From assembly GCF_029784135.1 (NCBI RefSeq), contig NC_073746.1, positions 261,121,598 to 261,185,597 on the forward strand: DNA of 64,000 nt, given 5' to 3'. This document shows positions 47,402 through 58,209 of this stretch, in pieces. Position 1 is the first letter of the stretch; every line of letters starts with the position of its first letter. A model generated the notes under the pieces. It saw nothing but the letters and a program-made list of their open reading frames with translations. It did not search any database and was not told the origin of the DNA. This DNA is from Toxorhynchites rutilus septentrionalis (Eukaryota > Arthropoda > Insecta > Diptera > Culicidae). The position numbers and the translations under genes were made by a program.

Positions 47402-47770
47402 TTTTATCCAAAATATATATTTTTATTAAGGCTCATATGGCGTCAGCCTAACGGGGCCGGGAGTTCAATATTTCGACAATGTTTGCTTACAACTATGTTA
47501 GTAATATGTAACCGATTACTCGCGGTTGGCTCGAGGTTAGTATTACAAGTGTTCTCATAATTGGTATGTTGCAGTCTTCGATGCTCTGTACGTGTGCCCG
47601 ATACGGGATACCTCCTATTGGGATGCAGCTGACCATTAATCAGCAACGCCCCCCTAGTCTGTACCCCATGTCTAGCGTGGTGCGTCTTTCTCGACTCGAG
47701 GAATCCAGGATAGAATGGTCACTAGCCGGCGCAATCATCAGCTCGTGTAGAGTTGTCATAAGCGGTACAA
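47402..47770 (-). mobile_element. 5'-truncated retrotransposon 3' end with 14-bp TSD
   Basis: CAGCTTAACTATTT occurs on both sides (47388-47401 and 47771-47784), an exact 14-bp duplication. On the minus strand the insert ends ATGAGCCTTAATAAA ... GGATAAAAAAAA, a poly-A type tail resembling that of the SINEs at 11505 and 59872. No ORF is evident, so it is either a LINE 3' UTR or an RNA-derived insert. CGCGAGTAATCGGTT links it to 965-1130. Confidence 0.85.
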
Positions 47771-47867
47771 CAGCTTAACTATTTGTTTTTGTTCCTATTC
47801 CCGAAATATAAATAGTGACCCTCGTATTAGTAAACGTATACAAACGAATTTCGTGATTTCGTTACTA

Positions 47868-47925
47868 AATGTTACATAGGGGGGAGGGGGGTAGCCGTGA
47901 TCGTTACGTAATAAAATTTCACTTT
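47868..47925. repeat. GTTACGTAA-type repeat fragment
   Basis: GTTACATAGGGGGGAGGGGG followed by GTTACGTAATAAAATTTC matches the style of 49240-49362. Such G-rich units bounded by GTTACGTAA are common in mosquito genomes; this copy is partial. Confidence 0.5.
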
Positions 47926-48097
47926 TATTCCTGAATAAATTCACGCGCCCCTAGCTTTGATTCTGAGACCAAAAGAGGTGTATTTCCGTTAACCTACATA
48001 GTGAAGTAGTTCTATGCAGTGTTCCAATATACGTTGCAGTTTGTTCAATAAGGCACTGTTATTGGTTGTTAGTTGTTAGTTGTTATTAGTAATATTA

Positions 48098-48165
48098 GTT
48101 GCTACAAATTCTCCAGCACGCAGTGCATTCAACTGAGTTGGATTGTCCCCCTTTCCCGGCAGGTT
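48098..48165 (-). repeat. Short coding-like repeat shared with 16207-16290
   Basis: The minus strand gives GKGDNPTQLNALRAGEFVAT in a 77-codon frame (48309-48076). See 16207-16290. The neighbouring TTGTTAGTTGTTAGTTGTTA at 48062-48082 is a short tandem repeat. Origin unknown. Confidence 0.4.
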
Positions 48166-48284
48166 AAATACTTCCTCGTGATCATGAGGGATCTCACTTG
48201 GATGAAAAACTCGAAACAAGGAACCCGGAAATGGAAACAAACCATTTTTAGCAATCGATGGATATCCCGTCAAAGCAGAATATA

Positions 48285-48803
48285 GGGGAAGGGTGGTGAA
48301 GACGAACACCTTAAAAAAACGTTGATTTTTTTCGTGAATTTCGCGAAAAAATATTTAGCTATCTCACCACAAATTGATAGTCTAGGTCTGTTTTTATAAT
48401 AAAATATGTGTTTGAGGCAGACATTTGGCAAAATGAATGTGTTCGGCATTTTCAAAAAAATAAGATTGAGTCGGAAAAGACAGATACTTGGGGTGGGAAA
48501 GATGGACACTATCTTAAAATTCAGGTTAAGTACTCGATAAATTTTGGTGTCGAAGACCAAAAGACTTAAAATGATCGAACAAAAAGGCTAGACTGAAATC
48601 ACCTGAAGGACTTGCAATTTGTCTCATTTTTCCATGTTTTTTATTTGTTTCTTTAAATAAATTTAACAGAAAGCCAGCTAAGTGTACATAGTAAGTGCCA
48701 CAGGTATTGATACACGTATTACAAGTTTGTACATCATTCAAATTTAAAATAAAAAATGTGATTTATTAATAATATAGGGGTGTCCGTCTTTCCAGACTTC
48801 CCC
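48285..48803. mobile_element. MITE with GGGGAAG termini
   Basis: The left end GGGGAAGGGTGGTGAAGACG and the right end, inverted, GGGGAAGTCTGGAAAGACGG form an imperfect TIR continuing into GACACC. A third copy of the motif is internal (GGGGTGGGAAAGATGGACAC at about 48490). Flanks are ATAT on both sides, possibly a short duplication. The body matches the split copy at 20688-22215. No coding capacity. Confidence 0.7.
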
Positions 48804-49002
48804 ATATTAAGTCCGCAAACTCCCACATCGACGAAGCAGAAACAGAACAATATCAAGTCGAGTTGTTTGCTCGTCACGTAAGGACATCCCAAGACCTTTT
48901 GCAAGGAGTGAAATGTAACGACAGGAACTACTGCATTGAACGAAGGTGTAGTTATTTTTGTGTAAATCAACATCAATTTATACCAGTCCATGTTCCTCTC
49001 AG

Positions 49003-49521
49003 CTAAACGCCAGATGGTTTGAAAGCACCAATCCCAACAGATGTGAGCATTAATTTTCCGTCTCGCTTTGTTCGAAATTCTATGAACTTGTCGAAAGTTC
49101 TTACGAAGTCACTACTTGCATATAAAGAACTTCCGTCTGAACATTTGATTCCGACGTGGGCAAATATCTGATTTTTTACGTTGATATTCTCATTACTTAA
49201 CAAAAGCTTAAACATTTTCAAACGACTTTGACTTTGTGTACAGATTAACGTTACGTAACATAAGGGGGAGGGGGTTCGTCTTGCGTTACATTTTGTTACA
49301 TAGTGGGGAGGGGGTCTAAAAACCTCATTTTTAGCGTTACGTAATTTGTGCACGACGCCTAACAACATGTGGACATTTTGTCTTTCGCATGAAGTAGCTA
49401 CCATACCATTTTGTTCAGCCGGCAAAGAGGTATTAACGCTCAAATTGGTTTCTCCAATGTAACGCTTTCGTTTACAAAACTTTGAACTCATTTTCACCCC
49501 AGTAGAAAAAATGAAAGACAT
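49003..49521 (-). other. Unidentified 172-codon ORF containing a repeat insertion
   Basis: One uninterrupted minus-strand frame runs through MSFIFSTGVKMSSKFCKRKR and ETNLSVNTSLPAEQNG, then the G-rich GTTACGTAA repeat (49240-49362), then MFKLLLSNENINVKNQIFAH and DFVRTFDKFIEFRTKRDGKL. The repeat is in frame and translates without a stop. The flanking residues look more protein-like than average, but I recognise no family. A frame at 48991-48734 may belong to the same relic. It could be a decayed transposon ORF. Confidence 0.35.
49240..49362. repeat. GTTACGTAA-bounded G-rich repeat
   Basis: ACGTTACGTAACATAAGGGG at the left and AGCGTTACGTAATTTGTGC at the right are inverted around two GGGGGAGGGGGT blocks (49266 and 49305). 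It resembles a small MITE. Its insertion left the overlapping 172-codon frame open. The G-runs could form a quadruplex, which is inference only. Confidence 0.6.
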
Positions 49522-49546
49522 AATCTAACATCAAAAAAATGCAGGA

Positions 49547-49665
49547 GGGTTGTGTCCGAGACATAACAGCATAGTTGACGTGTATTACGTTAGGCTATCT
49601 GTTTTTTTCTGCAATTTGTACCCCCGTTATGTTCCCGAAAGACGTACCTCTACGTCAAAGGATTT
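49547..49665 (+). repeat. Short palindrome-ended repeat (deletion derivative)
   Basis: GGGTTGTGTCCGAGACATAAC and GTTGACGTGTATTACGTTAGG at the left, and GAAAGACGTACCTCTACGTC at the right, correspond to the two ends of the family at 9003-10585 and 61908-62672. Only about 119 bp separates the ends. A piece of the large inverted repeat follows near 49710-49770. Confidence 0.55.
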
Positions 49666-49794
49666 TCAAGTATGTTGAATGGATTTGAAAAAAGTGCCAA
49701 AACAGGTTTTTTGTAGTGTTTTAGAATATTTTTTGTAATACTGCAAATGTTGCAGTAAGTTCTAATGTTTGCAAATAAAATATCCTAGACTCCT

Positions 49795-50840
49795 GTCACT
49801 AACGAAACCTGGACCCCCCCCTAGTGGTGCAGAGAGCCAACGTGAAAGATCTCCATCCTGGGTGGCTGCTCGCTTTAGCTTTAACGTGGACCAAGGTCGG
49901 ATTCGCGTCGACTTCCTTGATTTCCTTGTTGAGGCTGCGTCGTCACGAGGCTCTGGGTCTGCCTCTGCTGCGGTGTCCTGCCGGATTCCAATCCAGCGTT
50001 TGTTTGCAGATTTCGTGTCCACTCCTTCGTAGAAAGTGGCCACACATTTCGTAAACTCGCAAAAGCAGCCCTCGCCTTTTTGATCCGTCCATTTATGTTG
50101 ATCTTGATACCACCCTCCGACGCTCCCTGGCAGTCAAGATAATGAGAACTTTCTAAGTTCTCCGATGCTTGCTCCACTACTGTGAAGTTGGGGCGATTTT
50201 CCACATTTACATCCAAGGATTTGGTCTTGTTGATGTTGATTTTGAGACCTGACGCAGAGAAGCGTTTGGCAAGGTCATTCAGCTTACTCTGCGCCGCTCG
50301 AAGTGGTTCAAGTGCTTCATAGTAACAGGATGCAAAAGCAGCCCACGGTTCAGTACGTGGTCAATTGCACCACGTCCATTACGATGAGGAACAGTAGCGG
50401 TGATAGTATACGAGTACATCCTTGCCTCACACCGGATCGTGTTGGACAAGGCTCCGTTATGCAGGACTCCTCACACGAAAACCTTGTACTGCACTACGAT
50501 TAGGTTGCGTTCTTTTAGTCACAAGGCACCTCACAGATTTTCGTGATTGAGTCGGTCAAAAGCTTTTTCGTAGTCAATGAAAACCAAATATAGGAACTCT
50601 TGGAATTCGATGACCTGCTCCAGGATGATGCGGAGCGTAACAAAATGGTCCACCTGCTTCCGTCGGAGAGTCGCGTCGATTTTCTCCTGTATCCGTTCTA
50701 GGATAACTTTGCACAGAACTTTCAGAACAATACACAGTAACATGATGCCTCGCCAATTATCGCAGACAGTCGGATCCCCCTTCTTGGGGACCTTCACTAA
50801 GACGCCCTGCATCCAAACTCCTGCGAACATTTCATATTGA
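49795..50840 (-). pseudogene. Non-LTR retrotransposon ORF2 relic
   Basis: Minus-strand frames give VPKKGDPTVCDNWRGIMLL, FIDYEKAFDRLNHENL (RT blocks around the first catalytic Asp), a shifted GVRQGC plus LSPLLFLIVMD, then a thumb region GRIKKARAAFASLRNVW and finally CKQTLDWNPAGHRSRGRPRA and WRSFTLALCTTRG at the C-terminus. Deletions remove the FADD box and most of the connection. Motif order matches insect LINEs annotated as endonuclease-reverse transcriptase; I do not assign the clade. No poly-A or TSD was found. Confidence 0.85.
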
Positions 50841-52485
50841 TACGCTCAGCGATTTTTTCAGCGGATCGATTTGAATGAATTTTTTGTCGAAAGTTTTGAA
50901 TAAATTGTACCTGAAGTACAAAATGCTGTGCGTTTATGGGTATGAGAATTGCGAGGAGTGATGATACTCACACACATACATACGCATTCCTACATATACA
51001 CACACTCCTTACCCAATGTTAAAAAGTCGTGGAACTTCATAAATCTTCAACTTTAATTTAAAGTTCCACTGAAATATGAAGAACCAAATTAACGAATACA
51101 AGGATAACGAATGATTAGGGGGACGGGAAAGTAATGTCGTTTCTGCACTTGTTGATATTCGTTCATCATTTATCGGCAGACTGTGTACTCTAAAGTCATT
51201 CTCAACACATTAGCGATGTTTATCCAAATGCATCGGACGTTCGTGAATGACAAATATTGTTTTCTTTGTTTCAATCCGGTACTTTTGATTTTTTCTACTC
51301 GTATCGATCAAGAAGAGCAATGACTGTAAACAAAGACATGTTAAGGGGTACATTAAAAAAAAAATCCATGTCACACAATTGATGAGAAGCCAAATCATCG
51401 TACCCAACCTTGGTCATCCACCCGAGAACATTTGCGATTGCAATGAGGAAGCTGTCTGTTTAAATTTAATATTAAAAACGGCACCATTTTCGCCCTAATA
51501 TTCAGTTTGAAAAATTAATCGAATATCTGATTACTCCGGGACCGGTTAGCGCAGATAGTTCCGACGGAATTGCATTTTCCCCTTCATCTCATCCTACTCT
51601 GTGATTATAGAATACTTAAAATATTAAAAATACATCATGTATCATGAAAAAGCCGTGAATAGTGCATTCACTGTTCGGTGCAAATAACTCCGAACTATTT
51701 GCTTTGTCGCGAACCATAGTTATTACGTTCAATTACGTCTTCAAGACAATTTGTACAAATCGTTGGACGCTAATTGCTAGAGATTCTACTGTATCGCTGC
51801 AGAAACCTAGCACAAGATGCGTCAGAATGCAAACATTGTCACCAAAACGGTCAACTTGGGTACAACTAGACTCCAACTTGCAACATTTATCTCAAAACAA
51901 ACTTTTTCTGATTACTCCAGTTTTTACCTTTTTTATTTCATGGAAATATCTGCATCTGCACTGATCTCAGACAAACGTGCCTAAATTTATCAAGCTTCCG
52001 TTCGAAGGTCAGACAATCTGGAGCAACTAATCTATCTCGATCAATCCCAACCCATACCCACTCATTACTATGATTACAAGAGCGCCACCTTCGTAAAACG
52101 TTGGCTCTTCTGCTATTCTGTTCGATTACGTTTCGCCACAAGGTGACGGTGTCAACTTTCAGTGACTCTTAGGTAGTAGAAAGGAGTTGCAGTTTGGTGA
52201 TGAGTGCAGAGGAGGCTAACGTGTCTCTTAATGTTCGTTGTGTCAATCCTTCACGTTTATAGCGATACATATTCGATCACGAGTTCTTCTAGTGGATAAT
52301 ATTTCAGCCAAAGTATGTGAATTTTCGTAGAGTTAAATTTCTTCGCGGATATTTTTATCATGTTTTCCTTGATAATTCTTTTTTTCACCTCAAAAGCATG
52401 TATTTTTCACGCACATTTCACACGTAAAAACATTGCTAATTGTTCTACGCTTCAGAATTACACATGCTGATGAAGTATGTTTTGA
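50841..52485. other. Unassigned stretch
   Basis: No recognised repeat or domain. A CACACATACATACGCATTCC-type microsatellite occurs near 50970-51010. The frame at 51662-51964 shows no family resemblance. Confidence 0.35.
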
Positions 52486-52950
52486 GTGCTTTTAATTAAT
52501 TTCAATTATTCCAAAAATACACCATTCTCGTCCAACCCTACCCACGCTGAAAAGTTGACTGAACTGTTGGTGCATAAAAATAACACGTGGGCAATAACTT
52601 CCATTAGTGCAAACCGATTCCAGTACGAGCAAGAAGGACAATGTGTAGCGAATTGCATGTGTTGTATATGGCATCTTTCTAGTATGGGGAGATGGGGTGC
52701 CATTGCCGGAAAGATTAGTGCTAGCGTGGAAAATTCCTCCGTAATTGGTTACTTGAAACCCATAGTAATGCACACCTTCGAAGCTACAGAGATGCCATTA
52801 AGATGGCTTACAGCACGTGGGACAAACATTACAGAGCAAGGGGCATTTTATGAAGATGAACTGTTCTCTTACAGGACTCTGAACTCCTACTGTGGTGCAA
52901 ATGTGAAAAGCTCAGGAAATGTAAGCTCACATTTTATTGAATGTCCATGA
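52486..52950 (+). other. Unrecognised 154-codon ORF
   Basis: A continuous plus-strand frame from an ATG at 52486 ends at 52950. It holds several cysteines in a cluster (CVANCMCCIWH), a short Gly-rich MGRWGAIAGK stretch and a hydrophilic C-terminal half. It has no signal peptide I can call and no recognised motif. The opposite strand is also open for 93 codons, which weakens the coding case. It is one of the longest frames here not explained by a transposon. The interval 52951-54204 holds nothing recognised. Confidence 0.25.
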
Positions 52951-54204
52951 CTTGACTATAGAAGCGTATATGTGCAATCTGTGCAGTTCTGATTCAATTG
53001 GGGACCACCATTGGTGATCCACAAACTCTGAAATATTGCAAATATTCTGCAGATGGGGTACTTAGCAACGCTGTTTCAAATACAGATGGTTCGAGTTGGT
53101 GAAAATATGATAATTAGTTTTATGCAAATTTTCATTAGAACATTGGTGCCGATCATCGATTATGTGGAAGAAATATTTCCTCCGTTATTGTTGCATAATT
53201 ACAACCCCCTTTATTATCGAGCACACAATAAACGAAATCATTTAGCCGTGGTCAAGATAATGAAGGGAATAGGAATATAAACAACTCCTACCACAAACAC
53301 ATAATGAATTTATGCATAATGCGGAGAAATTTATTCATTACATCCTGAATAATTAATTAATGAACCTCAATCGATAATACAAGCGTAAAGGTATTTTTCA
53401 TTGCTTGTGGTGGTGGATGGGATTCAGAAAAGGTGCGACGCGAGCATTCACTTTTAATGTTTAACGGAATTTAAAAGCTTTGATGGAAATTTACGAATGC
53501 TTAGCATACTTCGTTAAAATATTCAAATAGGATAGAATGTTTTGGTTTTAAAAATGAAAATGAAATGAAAATCAAAATAAAACCGTTGAATTTGTGAGAA
53601 GTATTCGTGTTATGATTCAAAATAACCATTGAAACCATGTTACGTAATCGGAACCAGGGCTAGTTATTTTCGAAGATAATAAATGTGACTGAATTTCATA
53701 CATACACCTCTCACTTTCACTACAGTCAATTTCGGTGGATTAATTTAAGTGTATCGGGACGAGGTGGAAACGATGTATTCTCTACGCATACTGAAACATT
53801 GATTCTTCTGTTTAGTCCCTTTCCTCTTTCGTTCTCTTACAAGTATAAAAGCAGAAGCTTTCACTGACTTTTAAACTTAAGAGACGAATGAACTCTCAGA
53901 GTTTAAAGTCTCTCTAATTCAATACCTTCCTTCCTTCCTGACTTTTAAAACTGCTTGAACGGGTTATATTTATTTTCATTTCGCATGTTAGAGGATGCTT
54001 GCTGCTTTCAATCGTAATTTTTATTTTACCAAAATGTATCGTCGCGGACCGTGTTCAAAATTCTTCAATCACTTGTAAATAACATGTTTCTCAGTTATTT
54101 GGAATACATGTTTGATACAGAAAATATAATAAAATGAAAGACAGCTCAAATCGGACTGTTTATTTCTCGAGTTTCAGGGAGAAAGGAATAATTTCCCTTC
54201 TCTA

Positions 54205-54540
54205 AGGGGGTGGCTGCTATACAAATGAGACACAAATTTCTGCATAGCTCGAGAACTATGGAGCCAAACTTGACATGTGAGGGTTTTTGGGTACCAGAAT
54301 TGTTTTTTCTAATGGTTTGACATACCTACCTCCCCTGAAGGAGGGGGGCGGGGGCGGTGTGTTCCCATACTAACAAAACACAAACTTCAGCATAACTCGA
54401 CAATTAATAGAGCAAATGGAGCCAAAATTGGAATGTGAGGATTTAATAGTATAAGAAATGTTCCTATGATGACTTGACACCCCTCCCTCGTCTGGAAGGA
54501 TAAGGAGGGTCCCATAAAAATATTACACATATTTCGACCA
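54205..54540 (+). repeat. Tandem repeat, ~145-bp unit, two copies
   Basis: Unit landmarks recur about 145 bp apart: CTGCATAGCTCGAGAAC at 54240 and CAGCATAACTCGACAAT at 54385; ATGGAGCCAAACTTGACATG and ATGGAGCCAAAATTGGAATG; GACATACCTACCTCCCC and GACACCCCTCCCTC. Units differ by about a quarter of positions, so the duplication is old. Confidence 0.7.
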
Positions 54541-54563
54541 ATCATATTAACAGCTAAACATGA

Positions 54564-55974
54564 CAGGTCGGACTCGATTATCCGGAGAATCGATTATCCG
54601 GGATTCGATCATCCGGAGTATTTTATTTTTGATTTCCGGAAATTTAGAATAATTTGTATATTTGTATTTGGATGTTTCTTGATCTTCTGTGTTTTACCAA
54701 TCGAGCATTTTCATTTGATACCAATATTGATGGGGTTTTGAAAAAAAAATGGCGCCATTTTGTGGTGGTGGCCATTTTGGATTTGCATTTTTCAGAAACA
54801 ACTGTGTTCTAGTAGACAAACCCTTTTGGTTTGATACCCATATTGGTGGGGTTGTGAAAAAATATATATGGCGCCATCTTGTGGTGGTGGCCATTTTGAA
54901 TTATCATTTTTCATAAATGACTGTATTCTACTAGTCAATCTATTTCATTTGATATCCATATTGATGTGTTTCTGAAAAAATATGTAACCCGCCATTTTGA
55001 AGTGGCCGGCATCTTGGGTTTGCATTTTTCATAAATAACTGTATTCTACTAGTCAAGCCCTTCCATTTCATACCCATATTAGCTATTAATGGAATTAATC
55101 ATTTCATTTGATACCAATATTGAGGGGATTGCAAAAAATACATAGTCGACCATTTTGTGGCGGCGACCTTTTCGAATTTATGTTGCTCATAATGTAGTGT
55201 TTTATCCAAGTCAAGCCATTCAGCCATTTCTTACCGGCGGCCAAATTAAATTTTTCAAGATCATGGAATACGCAGTTTTATAATGGCAGTAGAATTAAAG
55301 GTATGTTCTAAATTTCAAATCAATCAGTGATCATGAACGTGGTCAAATTTCAATTAACGTGGGACAATCCTACAGACAGTCAAACATACATACAAACAGG
55401 GCAAGCTGAATTAAATTGTTTAAAGTAATTAGTTATTTGGGGTCTGCAGCCATCAGCCATTTTTCATGATATGCTAGTCAAACACTTTCATTTGATACCC
55501 GTATTGATATGGTTTTGAAAAAAGTTGTGGTGGCGGCCATTTTGGTTTTGCATTTTTTATAAATAACTGTGTTCTATTAGTCAATCCACTTCATTTGATA
55601 TAAATATTGATGGGGTTCTGTGAAAATGTTAATCCGCCATTTTGTACCGGTCGCTATCTTGGATTTTAAAGATCATGGAATACGAAGTTTTATAATGACA
55701 CCAGAGATAAAGATGTGTTCCACATTTCAGATCAAAGGTCAACAAGAAGAGGGTCAAATTTATATTAATGTTGTACAGCGCCACAGGCAAAGTTACAAAA
55801 TCACAAACATACAAGCGGATCCAAGCTAGATAAAACCGATTAATGAATAAGTGCAAATCATAATTATATTACGTTTACCGAGAGAAAATTGGTTTTTTAT
55901 GATTCGGTTATCCGGAGGATTCGATTATCCGGAGTGAAAAAAAAATTAATACTCCGGATAATCGAGTCGAACTG
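54564..55974. mobile_element. pogo/Tigger-type element with internal satellite
   Basis: CAGGTCGGACTCGATTATCC at 54564 is inverted at the right end, where GGATAATCGAGTCGAACTG stops at 55974 followed by TA. CGATTATCCGGAG recurs several times near both ends. The left TA appears mutated to GA. No transposase is visible; the centre is a tandem array. The outer 16 bases equal those of the element at 9621. Confidence 0.8.
54690..55660 (+). repeat. ~120-bp tandem array inside the pogo-type element
   Basis: Units share GGCGCCATTTTGTGGTGGTG, GGCCATTTTGGATTTGCATT, ACTGTATTCTACTAGTCAA and TTTGATACCCATATTG, spaced at about 120 bp (for example near 54749, 54871 and 54988), with more diverged units to 55660. 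Expansion of internal satellites is known in non-autonomous elements. Confidence 0.8.
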
Positions 55975-56142
55975 TATTCGAAAAACTCTGAAGGAAAATA
56001 AAAAAATTAGAAAAATTGAACTCCCAAATGTTCTACAATTACATCGTGATAAGCATTTTTAGTCCATTTGATGTTTGCGCTAATGAAATTGATCTATGTT
56101 CGAAAGAGGAAGAGGATTTTCAGGTGGAAAAACTCTATGTCT

Positions 56143-56345
56143 TCTAACTATATAAATAAAAATGAATCGCCAAATGTGTTGGTATGTTACGGAGAAAGAT
56201 ACTATTTGCAAGTACACTGGATTCTTTTTTTTGTGATTTTTTTGCATGGATTTTTTACGCTATTCGCTCAAAATGACGCGATTTTTTATGCGATTTGCTC
56301 GAAATTACACGATTTTCGACTAGGTCTGGAAATTTTCAGCGTGCC
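56143..56345 (+). mobile_element. Helitron 5' end fragment
   Basis: TCTAACTATATAAATAAAAA and GAATCGCCAAATGTGTTGG correspond to the left end of the Helitron at 17289, followed by TTACGGAGAAA-ATACTATTTG as there. No CTAGT terminus is found before the CA-rich array, so only the left end survives. Confidence 0.6.
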
Positions 56346-56349
56346 CACC

Positions 56350-56755
56350 CAAAAATGTGAGCACACGCACAAACGCACACAAAACGCACGCACATACACA
56401 AACGCGTGCACACACACGCACACTCACGCGCAAACATGCACAAAAACACGCGCGCATACAAACACACCAATAGGCGCACAGGTACGCACATACGCACACG
56501 CTTGCGCACAGACACACGCGCACACATGCGCGCACGGAAGAAAACGCGCACCCGCACGTGCACACACAAACACGCAAAAATAAGCGCACACGTGCGCACA
56601 CACTCCCACACATTCCCGCGCACACCTGCACGCAAGCAAAAAAACACACGTAAACACGCACACAAACACTCATTAAAAAGCGCGAACATACACAAATCCA
56701 AATGCACGCACAAACCCACCCACACATGCGCGCACACAAACAAGCACAAACACAA
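56350..56755 (+). repeat. CA-rich (GCACACA)n minisatellite
   Basis: About 400 bp of imperfect CACACGCACA/GCGCACACA units, strikingly richer in C and G than the surroundings. The purine-free bias makes long false ORFs in several frames on both strands (171 codons plus, 164 minus), all low-complexity. Alternating purine-pyrimidine tracts could adopt Z-DNA; this is inference. Confidence 0.92.
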
Positions 56756-56852
56756 ACATCGGGCTGCCGGATACTCGGCTATCCGGACTCGAAGCTGACC
56801 GGATATTCCCAGTATCCAGTATCCGACCAAACCACTATCCTTTAAATCACTA
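56756..56852 (-). mobile_element. hAT-type terminus related to 36141-37202
   Basis: On the minus strand it reads TAGTGAT, then GGATAGTGGTTTGGTCGGAT and GGATATTCCCAG inverted CCGGATA motifs, aligning with the left end of the element at 36141 (GGATAGTAGTTTGGCCGGAT and CTTCGAGGCTGG-like block). Only about 97 bp of end sequence is recognisable; the interior appears replaced by the CA-rich array and the opposite end is not found. Confidence 0.7.
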
Positions 56853-57986
56853 ATTTCACGCTTACTACCAGCACCGGTAAATGATTACTCCTGCAGGCAT
56901 ACTCTCACTGCTCCGTTTTCATTAGTTTGAGTGAATAAGTTTCGAATGCAGCAAGGAAACATTCATTTCTATACAAACTGCCCGGATACATGGATGTTTC
57001 AAACAAAATTACAAGTGACGATTTCTAACGTCGCTTTTGTTTGCAGAATGAAAGAAATCAACGTGAAACGAAAGGAATATGTACGAAAGAGACGAGATAT
57101 TTTTCTTACTGAGCGAAAAGAGAGAATTGGTATATTTTTAGCCTGCATGGTTCTGCGGCAGAATGAGAAGCGATAGACACATAATTGAGTGACGATGTGC
57201 CAATTGAAGTGAAATTGTCAGGCCCTGATCGGAACACGTTTATTCTTGCAAATTGTGAATGCTTGAAAAAAAATAAATGCCTTTGTTGTTGCCTCTCTGG
57301 ATAGTATTTTAGAAAGTATGTTAAGAGAACCTCTCGACGAATTTGGACGATCTTCTAGATACTGAGTTGTATCATTTCTGCGTAGGAGACATACTGCACG
57401 CCGCACTCATGTACTGCAGACCAACATCTTGGTATGAAGTCGGTCTTAATGATTCCTACAAATATTCTGACGATGATAGGCGACAGAAGTGAATTCCATT
57501 TTTCATTTCCATTCCAATCCGATCTCCCATAAATTGACGAAAATTGGAAGTATTTCATCCTTTCCATTTATTCGTTCTGTGCGTAAATGTGCATCCCGAA
57601 CAAAACCGTTTATGTTAAGCCCCATTACAAAAACAGAAGAAAATATAAAGCATGCACATCTGCTGCGACAAACCATAAACAAACTCGTTCTAGCAGGCAA
57701 CGCACTATCTTAAGGCTTACAGTTTTTTCAGTTTCAATTTCAAAGATAATGGCCAAACTGCAATTTTCCAAATCTGCGAAAATTTTGATTTTGATCTATT
57801 AATTTGGCTCTCTCTAGTACTAGAAGCGATCTTCAATGTGTCTCTATAATCCAAAGAATAGGAATAAGAAGAAGAAAACAAACTCGTTCAATACTCAAAG
57901 CAATAATCACTTTCCATTCTGCTTGTTTCATGTCATCATAGAGTCTTCGTTCTCCTCAGTCCGTGAACGCGAGCAGATAGTTTACT
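56853..57986. other. Unassigned stretch
   Basis: No recognised repeat or domain. Short frames at 56931-57176 (basic, KR-rich) and 57489-57713 have no family resemblance. Confidence 0.35.
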
Positions 57987-58209
57987 CGTTCTCCATGTTT
58001 CATTGCGGAGCTTATCGTTCATCATAATATTCAAGCGAAATAAAAAAAAGAGGTTGATTTTGATCTTCTTGATTTCGATTTAGAAGAAAGTAATCGAGAA
58101 AGTAAGCGTTCTCCATGTTTCATTGCGGAGCTTATCGTTCATCATAATATTCAAGCGAAATAAAAAAAAGAGGTTGATTTTGATCTTCTTGATTTCGATT
58201 TAGAAGAAA
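57987..58209 (+). repeat. Exact tandem duplication, 120-bp period
   Basis: 57987-58089 and 58107-58209 are identical over 103 bases (start CGTTCTCCATGTTTC, end TTTAGAAGAAA), separated by a 17-base linker AGTAATCGAGAAAGTAAG-like. Perfect identity marks either a very recent event or an assembly artefact. Confidence 0.97.

Larger units (their letters stand above)
46724..47824 (+). mobile_element. Mariner element with complete ends, core deleted
   Basis: CGAGGGTCACTATTTATATT at 46724 is inverted exactly at the end 47824, and the TIR continues through TTCGGGAAT (about 28 bp). TA flanks both sides. The element contains a deleted transposase gene (46886-47375) and a retro-insertion (47402-47770). 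Without the latter it would be about 718 bp. Confidence 0.92.

Noticed and set aside
48073..48285. Coding exon on the plus strand
   Set aside because: The more protein-like reading is on the minus strand and is shared with 16207-16290, pointing to a repeat.
49266..49320. G-quadruplex regulatory element
   Set aside because: G-runs exist but belong to a dispersed repeat; no independent evidence of function.
56068..56830. Long ORFs on both strands (up to 171 codons), rich in His/Thr/Cys/Val
   Set aside because: They are translations of a CA/GC-rich minisatellite, open on both strands and low in complexity.
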